A stretch of DNA of 51,868 nucleotides from Monosporascus cannonballus (GCA_004154925.1 QJNS01000373.1:1-51868); one strand, 5' to 3'; positions 34,649 to 47,249 are shown, numbered from the stretch's first letter. Made by a program: numbers and translations. Notes: generated by a model not told the origin, from the sequence alone.

Positions 34649-36387
34649 TCAGTCCATCTGCTTCTCGCACCCGATGCGTCCCAGCAATTCCTTACGGTCG
34701 CTGTGTCCAGGCAGGCTGACGCCGGTGGAAGTAGCAGCTCTCCTAACGCCCGTCCGGCGCTCCCAACCTTTCAAGTCAATAGCTTCGACGCCGACCTCTT
34801 CTTCGAACGGCTGAGCCTCTTCATACTCATAGTCCTCCTCCTCCAGCTCCCCTTCGTCTTCTTCGTCGTCGCTTCTGATGTCTTCGGCCCCTGCGCCTTT
34901 GAGCACCCGAATAGCCACCTTGATAATCATGACAAACCAGAATATGGTGATGGCTTGAAGGAACAACAGGCAAGACAAGAAACTCCACCGAACCGAGTCG
35001 GTATAACAGACAGTGCCCACGGAAGGCTCCCTCACCGGATCAATCATATGGCCCCACTTATCCGGCGCCGGAAACGGGCCTGTAAGGTTGCCAGCGGGGC
35101 CATGAAAACACCCGGCGGGTATAATACGAGGTGAATCCCAGTAAATGCTGTAGCAAACAGTCAGATATAAGACGTGGCGGGCCAGAAACCAGGAGAGCAT
35201 GAAGACTCCAAAGATGGCGTCGCACAATGTCGTGAACCCCGTGTACTTCAGGCACTTCGCAAGCTGTGTTGAGGGTTAGCATTCGCCTCGGCGTAGACCT
35301 CGGGCTTGGGGTGGAACGAACCGGGAGAAACAAATCCACCACATCCATGATAACCAAGATGAGGTTGCCCACTCGTGTGTGATGGTATGCGTAACAACCG
35401 GCAATCAGGGTAATGGTGACGAAGTGATGGAGAAGCATCTGCCAATGATCCTTGCGGCGCTCCTCAATATGGATGACCAGAACTTGTTGCAACCAGAAGG
35501 CCCATTGTGGTAGGAGATAGGCCTTCATGATGCCGCTCATTTCCCTGATCGGCCAGTTTGTCCAGAGCTCTTCCATGTTGAGGTAGTAGGGGGAGATACG
35601 GTATATGTACTGATCCCGAGTTAGCACTACTGTCTATGCGTGTGGACCGATGTTTGTAGTTTCGGCAGGGCAGTAGCCGGATGGGCGCATCATACCATGC
35701 CAAGGGGCCAGAAAATGCTGTAATAGATCAGGAGCCACGCTTGTTCCGAGAACCTCGTCACGTCTCCTTTCTTAGCAACACCCCAGTGCTTGGCTAACGG
35801 GCCTAACACGTGTTCCATGAAGAAGGCACGGAGGCCAGTAAAGAGTATAATGCAGAATGCGATGAAATAGAAGTCATCCCAACCGATCCCGTACAGGCCC
35901 GTGTCCGGGTTGTAGTAAGAGAGGGTGAAGAATTTGAGGGTATATTGGCGCGCCTTCGGTAGAAGAAAGTGGGCGAGAAAGATCAAGGCAATGAGGTTGA
36001 AGGAGAACCCTGCGCAATTTTGCTCGTCAATAAGATTCGCTTTTAGGGCCAAGCTGACCCAGGTCAGGCGCGATCCGGGCGTCTGCTTCACTGGAACATA
36101 CCTGTCTGGTTATCGAGTAGCCAACGGGCTAACCCCCTCATCAACCCATCCTCTTTCCTTCTGATCCTCCTGATGATGACTCTGTTGTTGCTCGTCTGCA
36201 TGTATAGCGGGCCGTTCATGGAATTGCGCGATTGGGCCGAGGGCTTCATCACGGGGGACTTGAGCTTCTCTACCTTAAGTTCTGTAGCGACGGGCGCGGG
36301 TTTGTCGGGGACCTGGCGTATCAGATCCATGCCGTCTATCTTCGTGGCATTGGTTGGATTGGGCGAATTGGTGGTAGGGTGATCCAT
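34649..36387 (-). CDS. lag1: Ceramide synthase, Lag1/TLC family
   Basis: Exons 36102-36387, 35696-36009, 35322-35609 and 34649-35263 give 500 aa. The protein sits in the ER membrane and condenses a sphingoid base with acyl-CoA to form ceramide. A basic N-terminal region precedes the first membrane segment (FSFNLIALIFLAHFLLP). The TLC/Lag motif is present: KDHWQMLLHHFVTITLIAGC with the catalytic HH, HHTRVGNLILVIMDVVDLFLP, then LAKCLKYTGF after splicing. The cytosolic tail is acidic (SDDEEDEGELEEEDYEYEEA), a feature of fungal Lag1-type enzymes that are CK2 targets. ATG 36387 is the first in-frame ATG; the open frame reaches 36420 only by a TTG. Introns are 92, 86 and 58 bp; the third has an unusual GTTCGT donor. 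Whether it prefers very-long-chain or C16/C18 acyl-CoA cannot be decided. Confidence 0.92.
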
Positions 36388-38192
36388 CGTCGGCTCGAGG
36401 GGAGCCTTTTCCAAACCCAATTGAGCCTCACGGGGGGGTATAGAGGGGTGAATTGAGACCAGATGCGCCAGCCGAGGCGAGTGGACCGGACCTGGTGGGT
36501 TGATACGGGATGCTAAGCGCTTCTCGCGGCTGTTCCAAAGTAGCTCTGGGGACTCTGGAACAGCTAGGGCGTTGTTCGCAGACGGGCCGTCTACCTAAAA
36601 CTCAGCGGAAGAAGCTCTTGGAGCGAAAGTGAGTGACTGAGGTAACCTTCGGGTGTCTGGACGAGGAGAAGGACAGCTCCGATGAGGGTGGTTTTGAAGG
36701 CTGAAAGATAACAGAATGAATGTCGAGTACAAATGCGAGATCGCCCCCCGGGGTAGTATAATGACTAGCTAGTAGTTCTCGGCATGGGAGTCTTTCAAGG
36801 AATACCTTCTCCATTCGAAGTGGTTAGCCCGTTGTGGGAGGTGGGTTATAACCAGTCGAGAAAAGTGTTGAAGGAAAATCCCAAGTCAAAGCGGATCCCT
36901 TCTCTTGGAGAAAATTACAAGAACCCCGGTCCTGTCCAATCTCGTCTCGCCCGCTGTAAAAAAGATTGAGGGACAAGTAAGTGATAGGGTGAATGGTTGT
37001 GGTGGTGCTACTGGTGGGTGGTGCGGGTTTGGTGGTGATTCTGGTTCCCTCCCTCCACCTTTTTGCTTGTATTTTCCGAGGTTTTGATAGGAGATTGGCA
37101 GCTACCCTGGTCCCATAGATGCATGTGATAGCTGCCGCCAATGGGCGCCCTTGAGCGGTGAACAAAATAAAAATTAAAAAAGAATAAAAGGAGGGGAGGG
37201 GTCAGCTTGTCAAAATTGTGCCAGGGCAGGCCAGCTTTGTCCACCCAGTGATGGCATGAATTCTTCGTAGCTGTAGATTATGAAGGGGGATTATTAGGTA
37301 ATATAAGTTGGGCGCAGGGACTGGGGAGGAATCTGTCTTCTAATTTCGTTCTCGATTCTGTTTAAGGGGTGGCCCGCTTGCTCCCCAATAACAAAAAAAA
37401 ACAATTATCTATTTTCTACAAGGGGTAAAAGGGATTATCTACAACCGGGGATGAGTACCTAACTTAGAACATACCAAACTAGCTCAGGGTGTTGGGTATT
37501 GATCTGTCTAATAAATAATTTTAGGTAATGTCGATGTTGCTACTGTGGCCCGCATTGTAGTTAGGAAACCTAAAACATAAGGTTTAGATAGGATTTGGCG
37601 GGGAATCTTTTTAACGTGGATTGCACATACAGACAATATATTGGTTGGAAGACTCCGCTGAAGGGAAATTCCAAAGACGACACATCGACGAGAATGTGGA
37701 GCCTGGCGACCACTTATGCCCTGCTTGGCCGCATCTAATCAGCTCCGGAGTTTTCAAAAGCTCTCACTCGTTATTTTCAGAAAGGGAGCAGGCCCCGGCC
37801 ATTTGATCCTGTATTAATCCACGTGCGCGCATTACCCATGCAATAGGTTATTTGCCGGCGGAGTTCTTATCGAATCCTCGTCCGTAACCTAACTAAAGGT
37901 CAAATGATAAAACGACAGCCATGGAAATCCACTGGCAATATATCCAATATATCTCGAAGTGCTTCTTCTGATTTTCCATGGACAGTGGTAATCCGGAGAA
38001 ATAAAAAGGAAAGAATCCCCAATTACCTTGAATGCAGCACCATTGCCCGTATCATCCCCGTTTCGAGAGTTGTTGTTTACATACCCAAGTATGTACAGTC
38101 GAATCGAGTCAATGCCCAAATCTGCACAGCCACATGGGGCTAAAGGGGGGCCATGCGGCTAGAACCCCAGATCGGAGGTGCGTCCTGGGTAA

Positions 38193-38303
38193 GGTACCTA
38201 GGTACACAAGGAGGTAGGTACATGGGTACAGCTCTGCCAAAAACCCCACGTGGCGTCATGTCGGGGCACGTCAAGCCATAACTACCTCAGGTACCTAGGT
38301 ACC
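38193..38303. repeat. GGTACCTAGGTAC palindrome copies
   Basis: Copies of a perfect palindromic core TACCTAGGTA lie at 38193-38205 and 38290-38303. Further copies lie at 43112-43123, and partial ones at about 33202-33215 and 45354-45363. Confidence 0.7.
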
Positions 38304-38584
38304 TACCTAGTGGTGCTTGCTTGCTTGCTTGCTTGCTTGCACTTGTTAGCTAAGCCGCAAGGCAACGAACGATCGAATGGATGACACCTTTATGTCGTGA
38401 CTGAAACCTTTCCGCCCCGCGCCGGCAAAGTCTCCAACCTTCCACACCTTTCCAACTGTGCCTTTTTAACACCGTCCTACGATAACCACCGCTCTTGGCT
38501 CTCCGTGACATCCATCACGTTATTGCCTCTAAGGAGTCCGATCTAGCGAACACTTCATCGACGACAACATCAACGACCTCGCGA

Positions 38585-38585
<1 letters not shown>

Positions 38586-38618
<33 letters not shown>

Positions 38619-38625
38619 CCTATCT
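38586..38625. repeat. (CTAT)n microsatellite
   Basis: Tetranucleotide run of about nine units, roughly 75 bp before the start codon of the Bax-inhibitor-like gene. It probably lies in the transcribed leader. Confidence 0.85.
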
Positions 38626-38697
38626 ACCATTTTGCGATCGGCTACCAGACAGACAGATAGACAAAGGCACGATAAGATAAGACAAGACAATCCAGCA

Positions 38698-39711
38698 ATG
38701 GCCGCCAACGCAAAGTACACGCCGGCGCCGACGCAGGACCCGGACGAGGCGGGCGTCTATTCGCAGGCGCCTCCGTCATACCAGGCCGCCCCGGAGCCGT
38801 CATCGTCATCGACGCAGAACAACGCCGCAAACCCGGGCCTCTTCTACGGCGCGACGCCGCGCAGCAGCGAGGACAACGTGCCCGACGACTTCAAGTTCGG
38901 GGGGTCGGTGGCCGAGGCGACGGTCGACATCCGCAACCAGTTCGTCCGCAAGGTGTACACGATCCTGACGGCGCAGCTCGTAACGACGGCCGCCGTCAGC
39001 GCGCTCAGCTTCTGGAGCGCCGACTACAAGGCATGGATCCAGTCGCGCCCGGGCTTGGTCTGGCTTTCGGTGAGTATTCTTCCTCCCCGTCCTGGTTAAC
39101 TGCATTCCCTCGTGATGATACTTGTCATCTACCATGCTCTTCATGCCGTCCCCCTTCATTGAGAAAATGAACAAGATGAGGCAAAGTGACTGACGTCTTA
39201 TCCTTCTCGCGCTATCTAGCTCTTCGGCTCTATCGGTTTCATGCTTCTCACCTACTGGAAGCGCAAGTCGTACCCCACGAACCTGCTCTTCCTGTCCGGA
39301 TTCACGCTGCTCGAGGCGTACACCATCTCGGTGATCGTGTCCTTCTACCAGTCGCAGATCGTGCTGAACGCCGTGATCTTGACGGGCGGCATCTTCATCT
39401 TCCTGACGCTGTTCGCCTGTCAGACGAAATACGACTTCACGTCATGGATGCCCTACCTGTTCGGCGCGCTCTGGGCCTTGCTGCTGTTCGGCTTCATCGC
39501 CGCCTTCCTGCCCTACAGCAGCACGGGTGAGCTCGTCTACGGTCTGCTTGCCGCCCTCGTCTTCTCGGGTTATATCTTAGTCGACACCCAGCTCGTCCTG
39601 CGCCACCACCACGTCGAGGAGGAGGTCGCCGCCTCCATCAGCCTCTACCTCGACATCATCAACCTCTTCCTCGCCATCCTGCGCATCCTCAACAGCCAGA
39701 GCAACAACTAA
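38698..39711 (+). CDS. Bax inhibitor-1/LFG-like (TMBIM) membrane protein
   Basis: Exons 38698-39069 and 39220-39711 (intron 150 bp, GTGAGT...TCTAG, phase 0) give 287 aa. A Pro/Ser-rich cytosolic N terminus (QAPPSYQAAPEPSSSSTQN) is followed by ATVDIRNQFVRKVYTILTAQ, the usual lead-in of the LFG/BXI1 branch. Seven hydrophobic segments follow: LVTTAAVSALSFW, VWLS-LFGSIGFMLL, FLSGFTLLEAYTISVIVSFY, AVILTGGIFIFLTLFAC, YLFGALWALLLFGFIAAFL, LVYGLLAALVFSGYILVDTQ and a C-terminal ILRIL segment. VDTQLVLRHHHVEEEV with a conserved Asp pair region is characteristic. These proteins sit in ER/vacuole/Golgi membranes, affect Ca2+ leak and modulate stress-induced cell death. It appears intact and close to the usual family length. 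Confidence 0.92.
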
Positions 39712-39714
39712 GCA

Positions 39715-40750
39715 ACGAAGATGATGGGGCTTTCATCTTCTGATGTGAAGGACAACCGTGCGCTTGTGGGATATTTCAGAGGGGTTGGGAGAGATTGCTA
39801 CTGCTACTGCTGCTGGTACGGACCGTTTTCACCTATCGATGGAAGGTTGTACGATTCGTGGTATTGCCGGGTTATCGACCCCGACAGGGTTCTCAGTTCG
39901 GCCTTCGTTGCATTATCCGTTCTAGTTATTCTCTACCGGGCGCGGGAAAACATGCGCACTCAATACCGCTTAGGAAATTATGTTGGTTGGGGGTTCTAAA
40001 GGGCACAACGAATAGTATTAATTGAATTTCAATTTGTCACAAAACTGCTGACACAGAAAAGTACCGGTGACATCGTGAATAGGTTTACCATGGGATAAAG
40101 AGCACACAGTGACACGGAAACCAAACCCCCCCGGGCAGGTTCAACACAAGAGATCAACGACAGGAGTTTACCGCACATAGCTCAGCATCGGGGAGAGAAC
40201 TTTTTGACTGATATCTGCATTAGAAGGCCACTAGTACTAGGAGAAAAAAGGGCATAAAAAGTAGAATGGAGGCTACGTAGTAGTGAGGTAATAAACGGCA
40301 TCGACTCCTCGCAAAGGCTAAAATAAACAGGAGAGGCGGTGCAAGTCGGTTCGTGTCTCTATCCGCCACCCAGGAATGTCATATTCCCCTTAATAGGATG
40401 ATGTTGATGTTGATGCTGATATAGTCGTTGATGGAGTCGCCTCATAAAAATTCGGGAGGCCAAGTCCTTCGTCTCGTCCTCCGTTTGCCGGAACTCGTCA
40501 GTGTATCATACTCTTTTGGGATAATATCAACTCCGCCTGTAGTTTATTCCAGAGACGTCCATCAAGCCACCTGTCACCTGTACCACGAATTAACCCCTTT
40601 TTAAACAGATATTGCATTTGTAAAATGACCTGTGTCCGCACGGGTGGGCGCGCAAGATCCCGCGATATTAGACACGCAATTGTCGACAGTTGTCCCGCTT
40701 ATCAGGGCGCCCTTATGCGAACCGTGGGAGATGCGGCGCCAAGAGACGGA
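39715..40750. other. Intergenic between convergent genes
   Basis: The Bax-inhibitor-like gene (plus) and the septin gene (minus) converge here. This stretch holds both 3' ends, and no further coding signal was seen. Confidence 0.5.
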
Positions 40751-40755
40751 GACAC

Positions 40756-42503
40756 CTAGTTGGCCTCGTGGTCGCCGTTTGCCTCGGGCGTGGTGTGGGA
40801 AGCGGCTGCTTCTCGTTGCATCCTTGCTTCGATCTCTCGGAGTTGGGACTCGCGGGCCAGCAGCTCCTGTCGCTTCTCGTTGATCTCGCGCTGGACCTTG
40901 ACCTCGATCTCGCGGAGTTTCTCCTCTTCTCGGCGGAGCTGCTCCTCCTTAAGGCGGACTGATTGGGACGCGAGGTCCTCGGGGTTCATAGACGAATCGC
41001 TACTCTCGCGTCAGCTAAGGAAACAAGGGGATATGACAACAAGGGAGGGCATACACTCCAGCACCGCCTTCGACACTCTTACTAAGCTTCTCGGTGCGGT
41101 AGTTTTCGTAGAGGAAGTCGTGAGTAATCTCCTTCAGGTCCGCAAGATGGCTGTGCAAAAGGGCAGACCGGATAGCCAGGAAGTCGGAGTGGCGAGGATT
41201 GTCGACCTCCACGACACCCCAGGGGTACTGACGAGCTCGGACCTCGCGGCCACCAATCTCGACAACATCCTCAGAGCCAACAATGGCGAAGGGCATAAGA
41301 CCCCTGAGTTCGGCATTCTCTTCCACAGTGTCCTCGTCATCCTCCTCGATGTCGTATGGGAAATTGTAAACAGGAATCCGGTAGTGCTCAATATCCTCCA
41401 TAACCAACTTCTTGGACTCGGCCAGCTCGCCGGGCGTCAGAGAGTCGGCTCGACCGATCACGGGGATGACGTTGACGCGGGGGGCAAGTCGCTTCATCAG
41501 TTCAATATCGAGTTCACGGAGACTACCCGTGATAAGCGCGTCAGCAAGATGACATAGCACAGGAAGAATTGGCAACATGGAGGCACCTACCCATGACCAG
41601 TCGGGGTGATGAAATACAGCATGGCATGCACGCGGTTATCCCTGAATCTCGGGTTACGCTTGATACGGGACTCCTCGGCCAAAATATCGTCATATTGTCT
41701 CTCGAGATACCCGACGATCTCTGAGAAGCTGTCAAGTCGGGGATGGTTAGCTCATATTGGCGGTGAGCAAAGCTCATACGAGACGGCGAGTCGAACCTTG
41801 CTTCGTTGTCAATCTGGTCACCGAAACCCGGCGTGTCGACGATGGTCAGTGAGATACGGGTGCCTTCCTCATCCAGTTCCAGCTCTAGAAAAGAGAAGTA
41901 TTAGAGCCGAATCGTGTGACAGTAGACCACCTGCGTTATCTTACCGACTGTAATGGGCTTGATCTTGACGCCCTCCTCGACATGAGCGACGGAAGCATCA
42001 TCGGAGTCCTTGTGGTTTAGGACGCCCTTGCCGCAGAGGGTATTGACGAAGGTCGTTCTGCCTAGAACCAAGCAGATCAATCAGTATCATCACGAGAGCG
42101 CGTGCGGACTTATGCATGACGCGGGAAGCTTGATACAAGAGAACATCGAATTATACGTACCTGTACCTGATGCACCGCAGACCATCAGACAGAACTGGAT
42201 TCCCTTCTTGACATTCTTCTTGCGGCGGATCATCTTCTGTGAACGCATCTTGACCAGTCAGCAGGAGTAATTAGAGTGCGGCGACGCGATATGGTGGACG
42301 ATGATGGAACAAGCATGTATTGTATTGTGCGTTGTGTCGTTGCTAGTGGAGGTCAAGGTGGATGGAGGGCACCGGAATGTTGTTGATGCTCGCTTTTCAG
42401 TAGTCGGAGATTGGGGAGATGAAGAGCAGGCTCGTATGGTATGACATTGACTTAACATAAATTAGGATAGGGGACATGCACAACTTACGGCTGGGGACGA
42501 CAT
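40756..42503 (-). CDS. cdc11: Septin, Cdc11/AspA type
   Basis: Seven exons (42489-42503, 42161-42248, 41945-42061, 41797-41884, 41591-41728, 41055-41522, 40756-40999) give 385 aa. The first codes only MSSPA and is followed by a 240-bp intron. The GTPase domain shows the basic stretch MIRRKKNVKKGIQF, the P-loop GASGTGRTTF, switch II DTPGFGDQ, NPRFRDNRVHAMLYF, the G4-like IGRADSLTPGEL and the septin element RQYPWGVVEVDNPRHSDF. A C-terminal coiled coil follows (RLKEEQLRREEEKLREIE, QELLARESQLREIEARM). The RTT in place of KST in the P-loop, together with the C-terminal sequence, match Cdc11 rather than Cdc3, Cdc10 or Cdc12. Cdc11 caps septin rods and acts at septa, hyphal tips and, in pathogens, appressoria. 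All splice sites are canonical and every junction is in frame. Confidence 0.93.
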
Positions 42504-42509
42504 ATTAGA

Positions 42510-44055
42510 CTATGGCTGGACTATTTCACGATTGAAGCGATCGACGGCCTTGTCTAAGCAAGGGTGGAAATGACAGAGAGGGTCGTCAGGGAAACTTGAA
42601 AGCTTGGAAAAAGCAAACGGGCGACGATAGTATCTTCGCAAAGGGGGTATCTCAAACAAGCTCAAGGTCAAGTATTTTTGGGCGGTGGAAAAGAAGGTGA
42701 AGGAACGAGAGGTTTGTTTTCTTCTTCCTTTCTTTTTCCCGCTTGATGATCGGTCCTTGATGGAACAGGTCAGGGTAAGGGCCGGAGGTAAAGGGTCCAG
42801 GTACGGCAAGGTAGTAGTTGTTCGGATTTGGGGGGAATTTGAGAAACGGGTTGAAACGGTGTTTGGGTTCTGGTGTTTCCTTCTCTCCCTTTCCCTTTTT
42901 CGCGTGGTCTCTCAAAATGCAATTTCATCCGCACCACGAGCTAAAAACGAAGCTACAACAGGCCAGGGGAAGAGCAATAAGTACACATAACTGGCTAGTT
43001 CTAAAGCACAGGCCAGTAACCTCCCCTGGGTTTCTGGACTGGGCATAACCTTGAACCTCCTCCAGCTCCATCCTCCACTGGATAAATGAACTCCCGTCTC
43101 CTACCTGCCCAGGTACCTAGGTATATACTATACAGCCAAGTAGCTAATAGCTTCCAATTCAGGGGCCGCTCGACCCACAGTTACTTATAATATGTATTGG
43201 AAACTCCGCAATACGGCAGGTACCGCAGTTAATGCAAGGCTGAAAGTGGTAAAGCCCGGACCACCCACATCGGTGGTTGCTTGCTCACATTAAAAGGCGG
43301 GAGAGAGTACTCCATATGTAGGTAGGACGTCGCAACTGACTTTTATTAGCTATCCTCTTTGATGCTGTTTCCTGCCCTGTGAGTTCTAAGAGGTTGTTAT
43401 CACTAATGTTCCTGCTAGATTCGATGTAACCGCGTAAGGTTAAGGGTTCCAGGTGTGCATGTTGCATGTGGTTTTAGCAAGTGTTTTGTGATACTTTATC
43501 TAATCTCATACCTTCTTATCTCTGTTGGTCCTGGCCTCGGTGTAAAGTGCAGCTTACGCACTTCCTCGTATCCATCTCCGCAACCACGACCTCCTCAAGA
43601 TCCGCCTTCTCCTTCTCTAGCACTACCTGACGCACGCGAGGTAAGTTGAAGTGGTCCGTGCACCACGTCATATATACCTCCAGTCAGCAGGAGTCGCATC
43701 CAACATACATAGAGGTAGCTTTATTTACGTCTTTCATCCTCGCAGGCGAGCCTAGTCACTGAATCTCGTCCGCTGTGTTTTCTACACCTTGGTTTATTTT
43801 CTATATATTCCCTCGTCATATCACCCAGAACATTGTTAAACCGCGAGCGGGCATGCTTCTGATGCTAACACCTGGAGCTTACCCGAGTTGATGGTTAACA
43901 GCGTCTTATACCACACAACGATTGACGGATACGCCATTTTTTAACCTGGCTATTGCCATATCGGTCATCTGATTCTCATACGTGGACTGAGACAACCTTA
44001 TATCATAATTGAACGACGGCGATACCTGGCCCCAGCCTAGATCTAACCCACCTCA
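42510..44055. other. Divergent promoter region between septin and PROPPIN genes
   Basis: About 1.5 kb between two head-to-head genes. Purine/pyrimidine-rich tracts lie at about 42690-42745 and 42870-42905, and a GGTACCTAGGTA palindrome at 43112-43123. Frames such as plus 42685-42990 and plus 43455-43649 show no protein signature. Confidence 0.5.
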
Positions 44056-44061
44056 GAAGTC

Positions 44062-45369
44062 ATGAATACTCGGCCGCCTATTGAGGCGCCTAATGAGCCT
44101 GTCGTGCTCTCTGTCTCCTTCAACAATGATTGCAGTCGCTTTGCCGTTGGGCTGGATTCCGGGTTCGGCAGTATGTATTCATTGTGACAACCCCGTTGAA
44201 CTTAGCTGACACCTCTCCCAGTATTTCAATCCAGCACCTGCGAGCTTCAAGCATCAAAGGGTAAGCAAGAACGCCTACCGGATTCCTGACAAGCTCACTC
44301 ATACCCCGTGCAGATTTCGGCGGTGGCCTTGGCCTTGTTCAGATGATGGGAAATGCTAACTATCTTGCTCTTGCTGGGGGAGGCCGTTCACCCAAGTTTC
44401 CTTCCAATAAAGTCATCATCTGGGATGACAGCAAGGGCAAGGTTGCTCTGGAGATATCAACTCTGACCAGTGTCCGCGGTGTCCAGTTATCCAAGACGCG
44501 CGTCGTCGTCGTTCTCCACAACAGCGTGCGTGTTTATGCGTTTGAAAAACAGCCAAAGCCTCTTGCCGTATACGAGACAGCGGATAACAGTCAGGGCTTA
44601 TGCTGCCTGACGGATAGGTATCTTGTGTTTCCAGGCAGAACGTCGGGCCAGGTGCAGGTAGTACACTTAGTCAATGGCAGCGTAACCATCATACCGGCGC
44701 ATAACTCAAGCCTCCGAGCACTACAGTTAAGCTCGGATGGGGAGTTGCTTGCCACCGCTAGCGAGAAGGTATCCACCTGTCCTTGGAGTTACCTCTTCGT
44801 CACATGTACTGTTACTAAGATTATTCTAGGGCACGCTCATCCGTATCTTCTCAACGAATAGTGGCGCGAAGATAGCGGAGAGGAGACGGGGCGCCGAGGC
44901 GGCTACTGTTTACTCGATGCGTTTCAGTCCATCCGGTGCGTTGCTTGCATGTACTTCGGACAGGGGCAGTCTTCACATATTTGACGTCCCTAGCTCTCGG
45001 CGCCCTCCGTCCCCGAATCTGCAACCCCATTCGCCCGGTCCAGGAGCTCCTGGAAGCAGCGGCAATTCTCTTGCAGACGCCAAGAACAAATGGGGCATCC
45101 TGTCAAATATACCCTTTGGTCCGTTCCAGGATGTCTATTCATTTACGTCAACCAAGTTCGAATTAGGAGACGAACCTGTCTTATCGGGTGACAATTCTGT
45201 CCTAGGCGCCAGTAAGCCAATGAAAGGGTTAATTGGTTGGGTAGATGAGCAAAGCCTCTTGGTGGTGGGGGCTGGAATAGATGCCAGGTGGGAGAAATTT
45301 ATCCTCGGGGAGAACGCAGAGGGTCGTTACGTAGCGCGAGAGGGCTGGAAACGGTACCTAGGACGGTAG
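44062..45369 (+). CDS. hsv2: PROPPIN beta-propeller, Hsv2 type (Atg18/WIPI family)
   Basis: Exons 44062-44170, 44222-44260, 44314-44768 and 44830-45369 (introns 51, 53 and 61 bp) give 380 aa. A seven-bladed beta-propeller is read from VLSVSFNNDCSRFAVGLDSG, GIFQSSTCELQASKDFGGGL, MMGNANYLALAGGG, NKVIIWDDSKGK, QLSSDGELLATASEKGTLIR, and GAEAATVYSMRFSPSGALLA to RGSLHIFDV. The family binds PI3P/PI(3,5)P2 through an L/F-R-R-G loop between blades 5 and 6 and works in autophagy and endosomal traffic. Here the loop reads AERRRGA, so the two Arg and Gly are kept but the usual Leu/Phe is Arg. WEKFILGE and the short C terminus match Hsv2 (WIPI3/4-like) rather than Atg18 or Atg21. It appears intact. Confidence 0.9.
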
Positions 45370-45374
45370 AATGC

Positions 45375-47245
45375 GACCCCGGCCACCTTGCCATCTGACG
45401 CATCATGACAGGACCAGGCGGACGAGCCCACCGAATCCGCAGAAGCACTGGCGACTCCTCAGCGACGGAAGTGACCCCAGCTTCCACACCGCTGGAAGGA
45501 ACCTTAGCCCAAGGTCTGCAGCTCCAACAGCGCTGTATATACCGGACCCGGCAGACACAGCGCTTTCGCATTAATGGTCGGCTGCCTCGGGCTCCCCAAG
45601 CAAGGTTTTCTCTAGGCGGGATCTAGACGTTGACGACCGCAGTAGCGATTCTCCTCGGGAAACTCTGAGGCTCCTTCGTTGGGACAATCTTGTTTTCCGA
45701 ATGATAGCATGGAGTATGAGGCGTTTCGGTAACGCTAAACAGCGGAGTTTTATTTGAATAGTTATAGCTAGGCCAGATACCCTCGATTAGTTTCAGTGTA
45801 GGAATTGGAGACAGAAGCTGAGGCTACCCTGCAATACAGAAGGAGGTAACCGGACAGGATTTGTATGGGAAAACGTGTAGGGTAGACTCAATCAAGAAAG
45901 ATGGAAATCTCGAGGTGTGCCGTAAGTGACTATATCCGCTACATCAAAGCTATGGAGTCTCAGCAACAGGGGGGGGGGGTACTGGGCTATGTATATTGGT
46001 GAATAACCGTATTAATAAGCAAATCATTCACTTATTAATCCATTGTACCAGTTATTAATCAAGCGACGAACAATAAAAGAACAAAAGGATTTCCCTAACC
46101 TATCGCAACTTAATATAATGGTAGCCCTGGGCTAAGAAGCCGATCAGCTTCATTGTAGTCACGGAGTTAACTCCCTGCGGAACCCTCAACTACTTAGATA
46201 CTTAATGTGCATATGCCTTTGCTTGTTAATCACATCAGTATATCTATTATACTGTTGCCCATACGTGTCTCTTTTACCTGTCATTAGACGAATTCGAAGC
46301 TGTCTGTAAATAGGGGCTTACCAAGGGTCTCAATTGCTGCTCTTGCACTTGTCTCTGCTTGATTTTGATTTGAAGTATAATCCTGGGATATTTATTCTAA
46401 AAAGCCTGGCATCCGTGGCCGCAATTTTTCCATGCGGTGCTTAGTGTCGTATGCGGCCATTCCTATATTTCCGACTTTATTCTTTTGATATAGCGGATCT
46501 ACCTTCTCATGTTCCAGATCCAAGGATGTCCATGGCAAGCATTGGGCTAAATACCAGAGGTGACTTGGTCGTTGCAAGTGATCGATGAGTTTAGCTGAAT
46601 CGTAGATAGATCTATGTAAATGCATACATAATACTGACTTGTACTGTATCTAGGTTCCCTGCTTGTGTAATTAGATAGACAGATTCGCACATAGTTTACT
46701 CTGCATTATGAGGCGGTGACCTAACCCCTTTACACTGCCGAATTGTCGGAAGGACTACAGGACTTGACTGACAACCGAGGCAACGGCGGCTCGCTCTATG
46801 ATTGTAGCCTTAATGCCACCCATGATAGAGCGGAAAGGGTCTTGAGGACCTCGGGCAATATCATGATTGTAAAGGACAAGCCGTAGGGATGCCGCTTAAC
46901 ACTCTGCAATAACTTTTATTGGGGGGTAGTTTTGAACTCACCCAAGTGAACTGGTAATGGAAAATGGAACATAAAGTGCAGATGTGGATAATTATGAAAA
47001 CCCAATGAGACCAAGGGAGAGGAAAGTACGGGCCCCTTTCGCTTACTATAATACAATGTCGTACCAACTACGACTATGCCACCGTCCACGCATATCGTCG
47101 GGAAGCGTGATAATGATTGGGGTTAGTTGGGTTGACGAGCCACGAGACCCCCCAGAGCCATAGATTACCTAGTATCCATGAATAACTCGATGCTTCAAAT
47201 CGACAAGCATTAGGGTATACGTATTATTAAGCCACTCGAATGGCG
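45375..47245. other. Intergenic between convergent genes, nothing recognised
   Basis: About 1.9 kb, AT-rich from about 45950 to 46700. A G run lies at about 45969-45979 and a GGTACCTAGG copy at 45354-45363 sits inside the end of the hsv2 gene. Minus frames at 46392-46625 and 46861-47067 look non-coding. Confidence 0.5.
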
Positions 47246-47249
47246 ATCG

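Larger units (their letters stand above)
36400..38690. other. Long intergenic region with microsatellites and palindromes
   Basis: About 2.3 kb without a recognisable gene. It holds GGTACCTAGGTAC palindromes at 38193-38205 and 38290-38303, a (CTTG)n run at about 38316-38340, and a (TATC)n run at about 38586-38625 in the 5' leader region of the next gene. Confidence 0.6.

Noticed and set aside
38586..38625. Tetranucleotide run as a CRISPR-like or satellite array
   Set aside because: A plain microsatellite without spacers.
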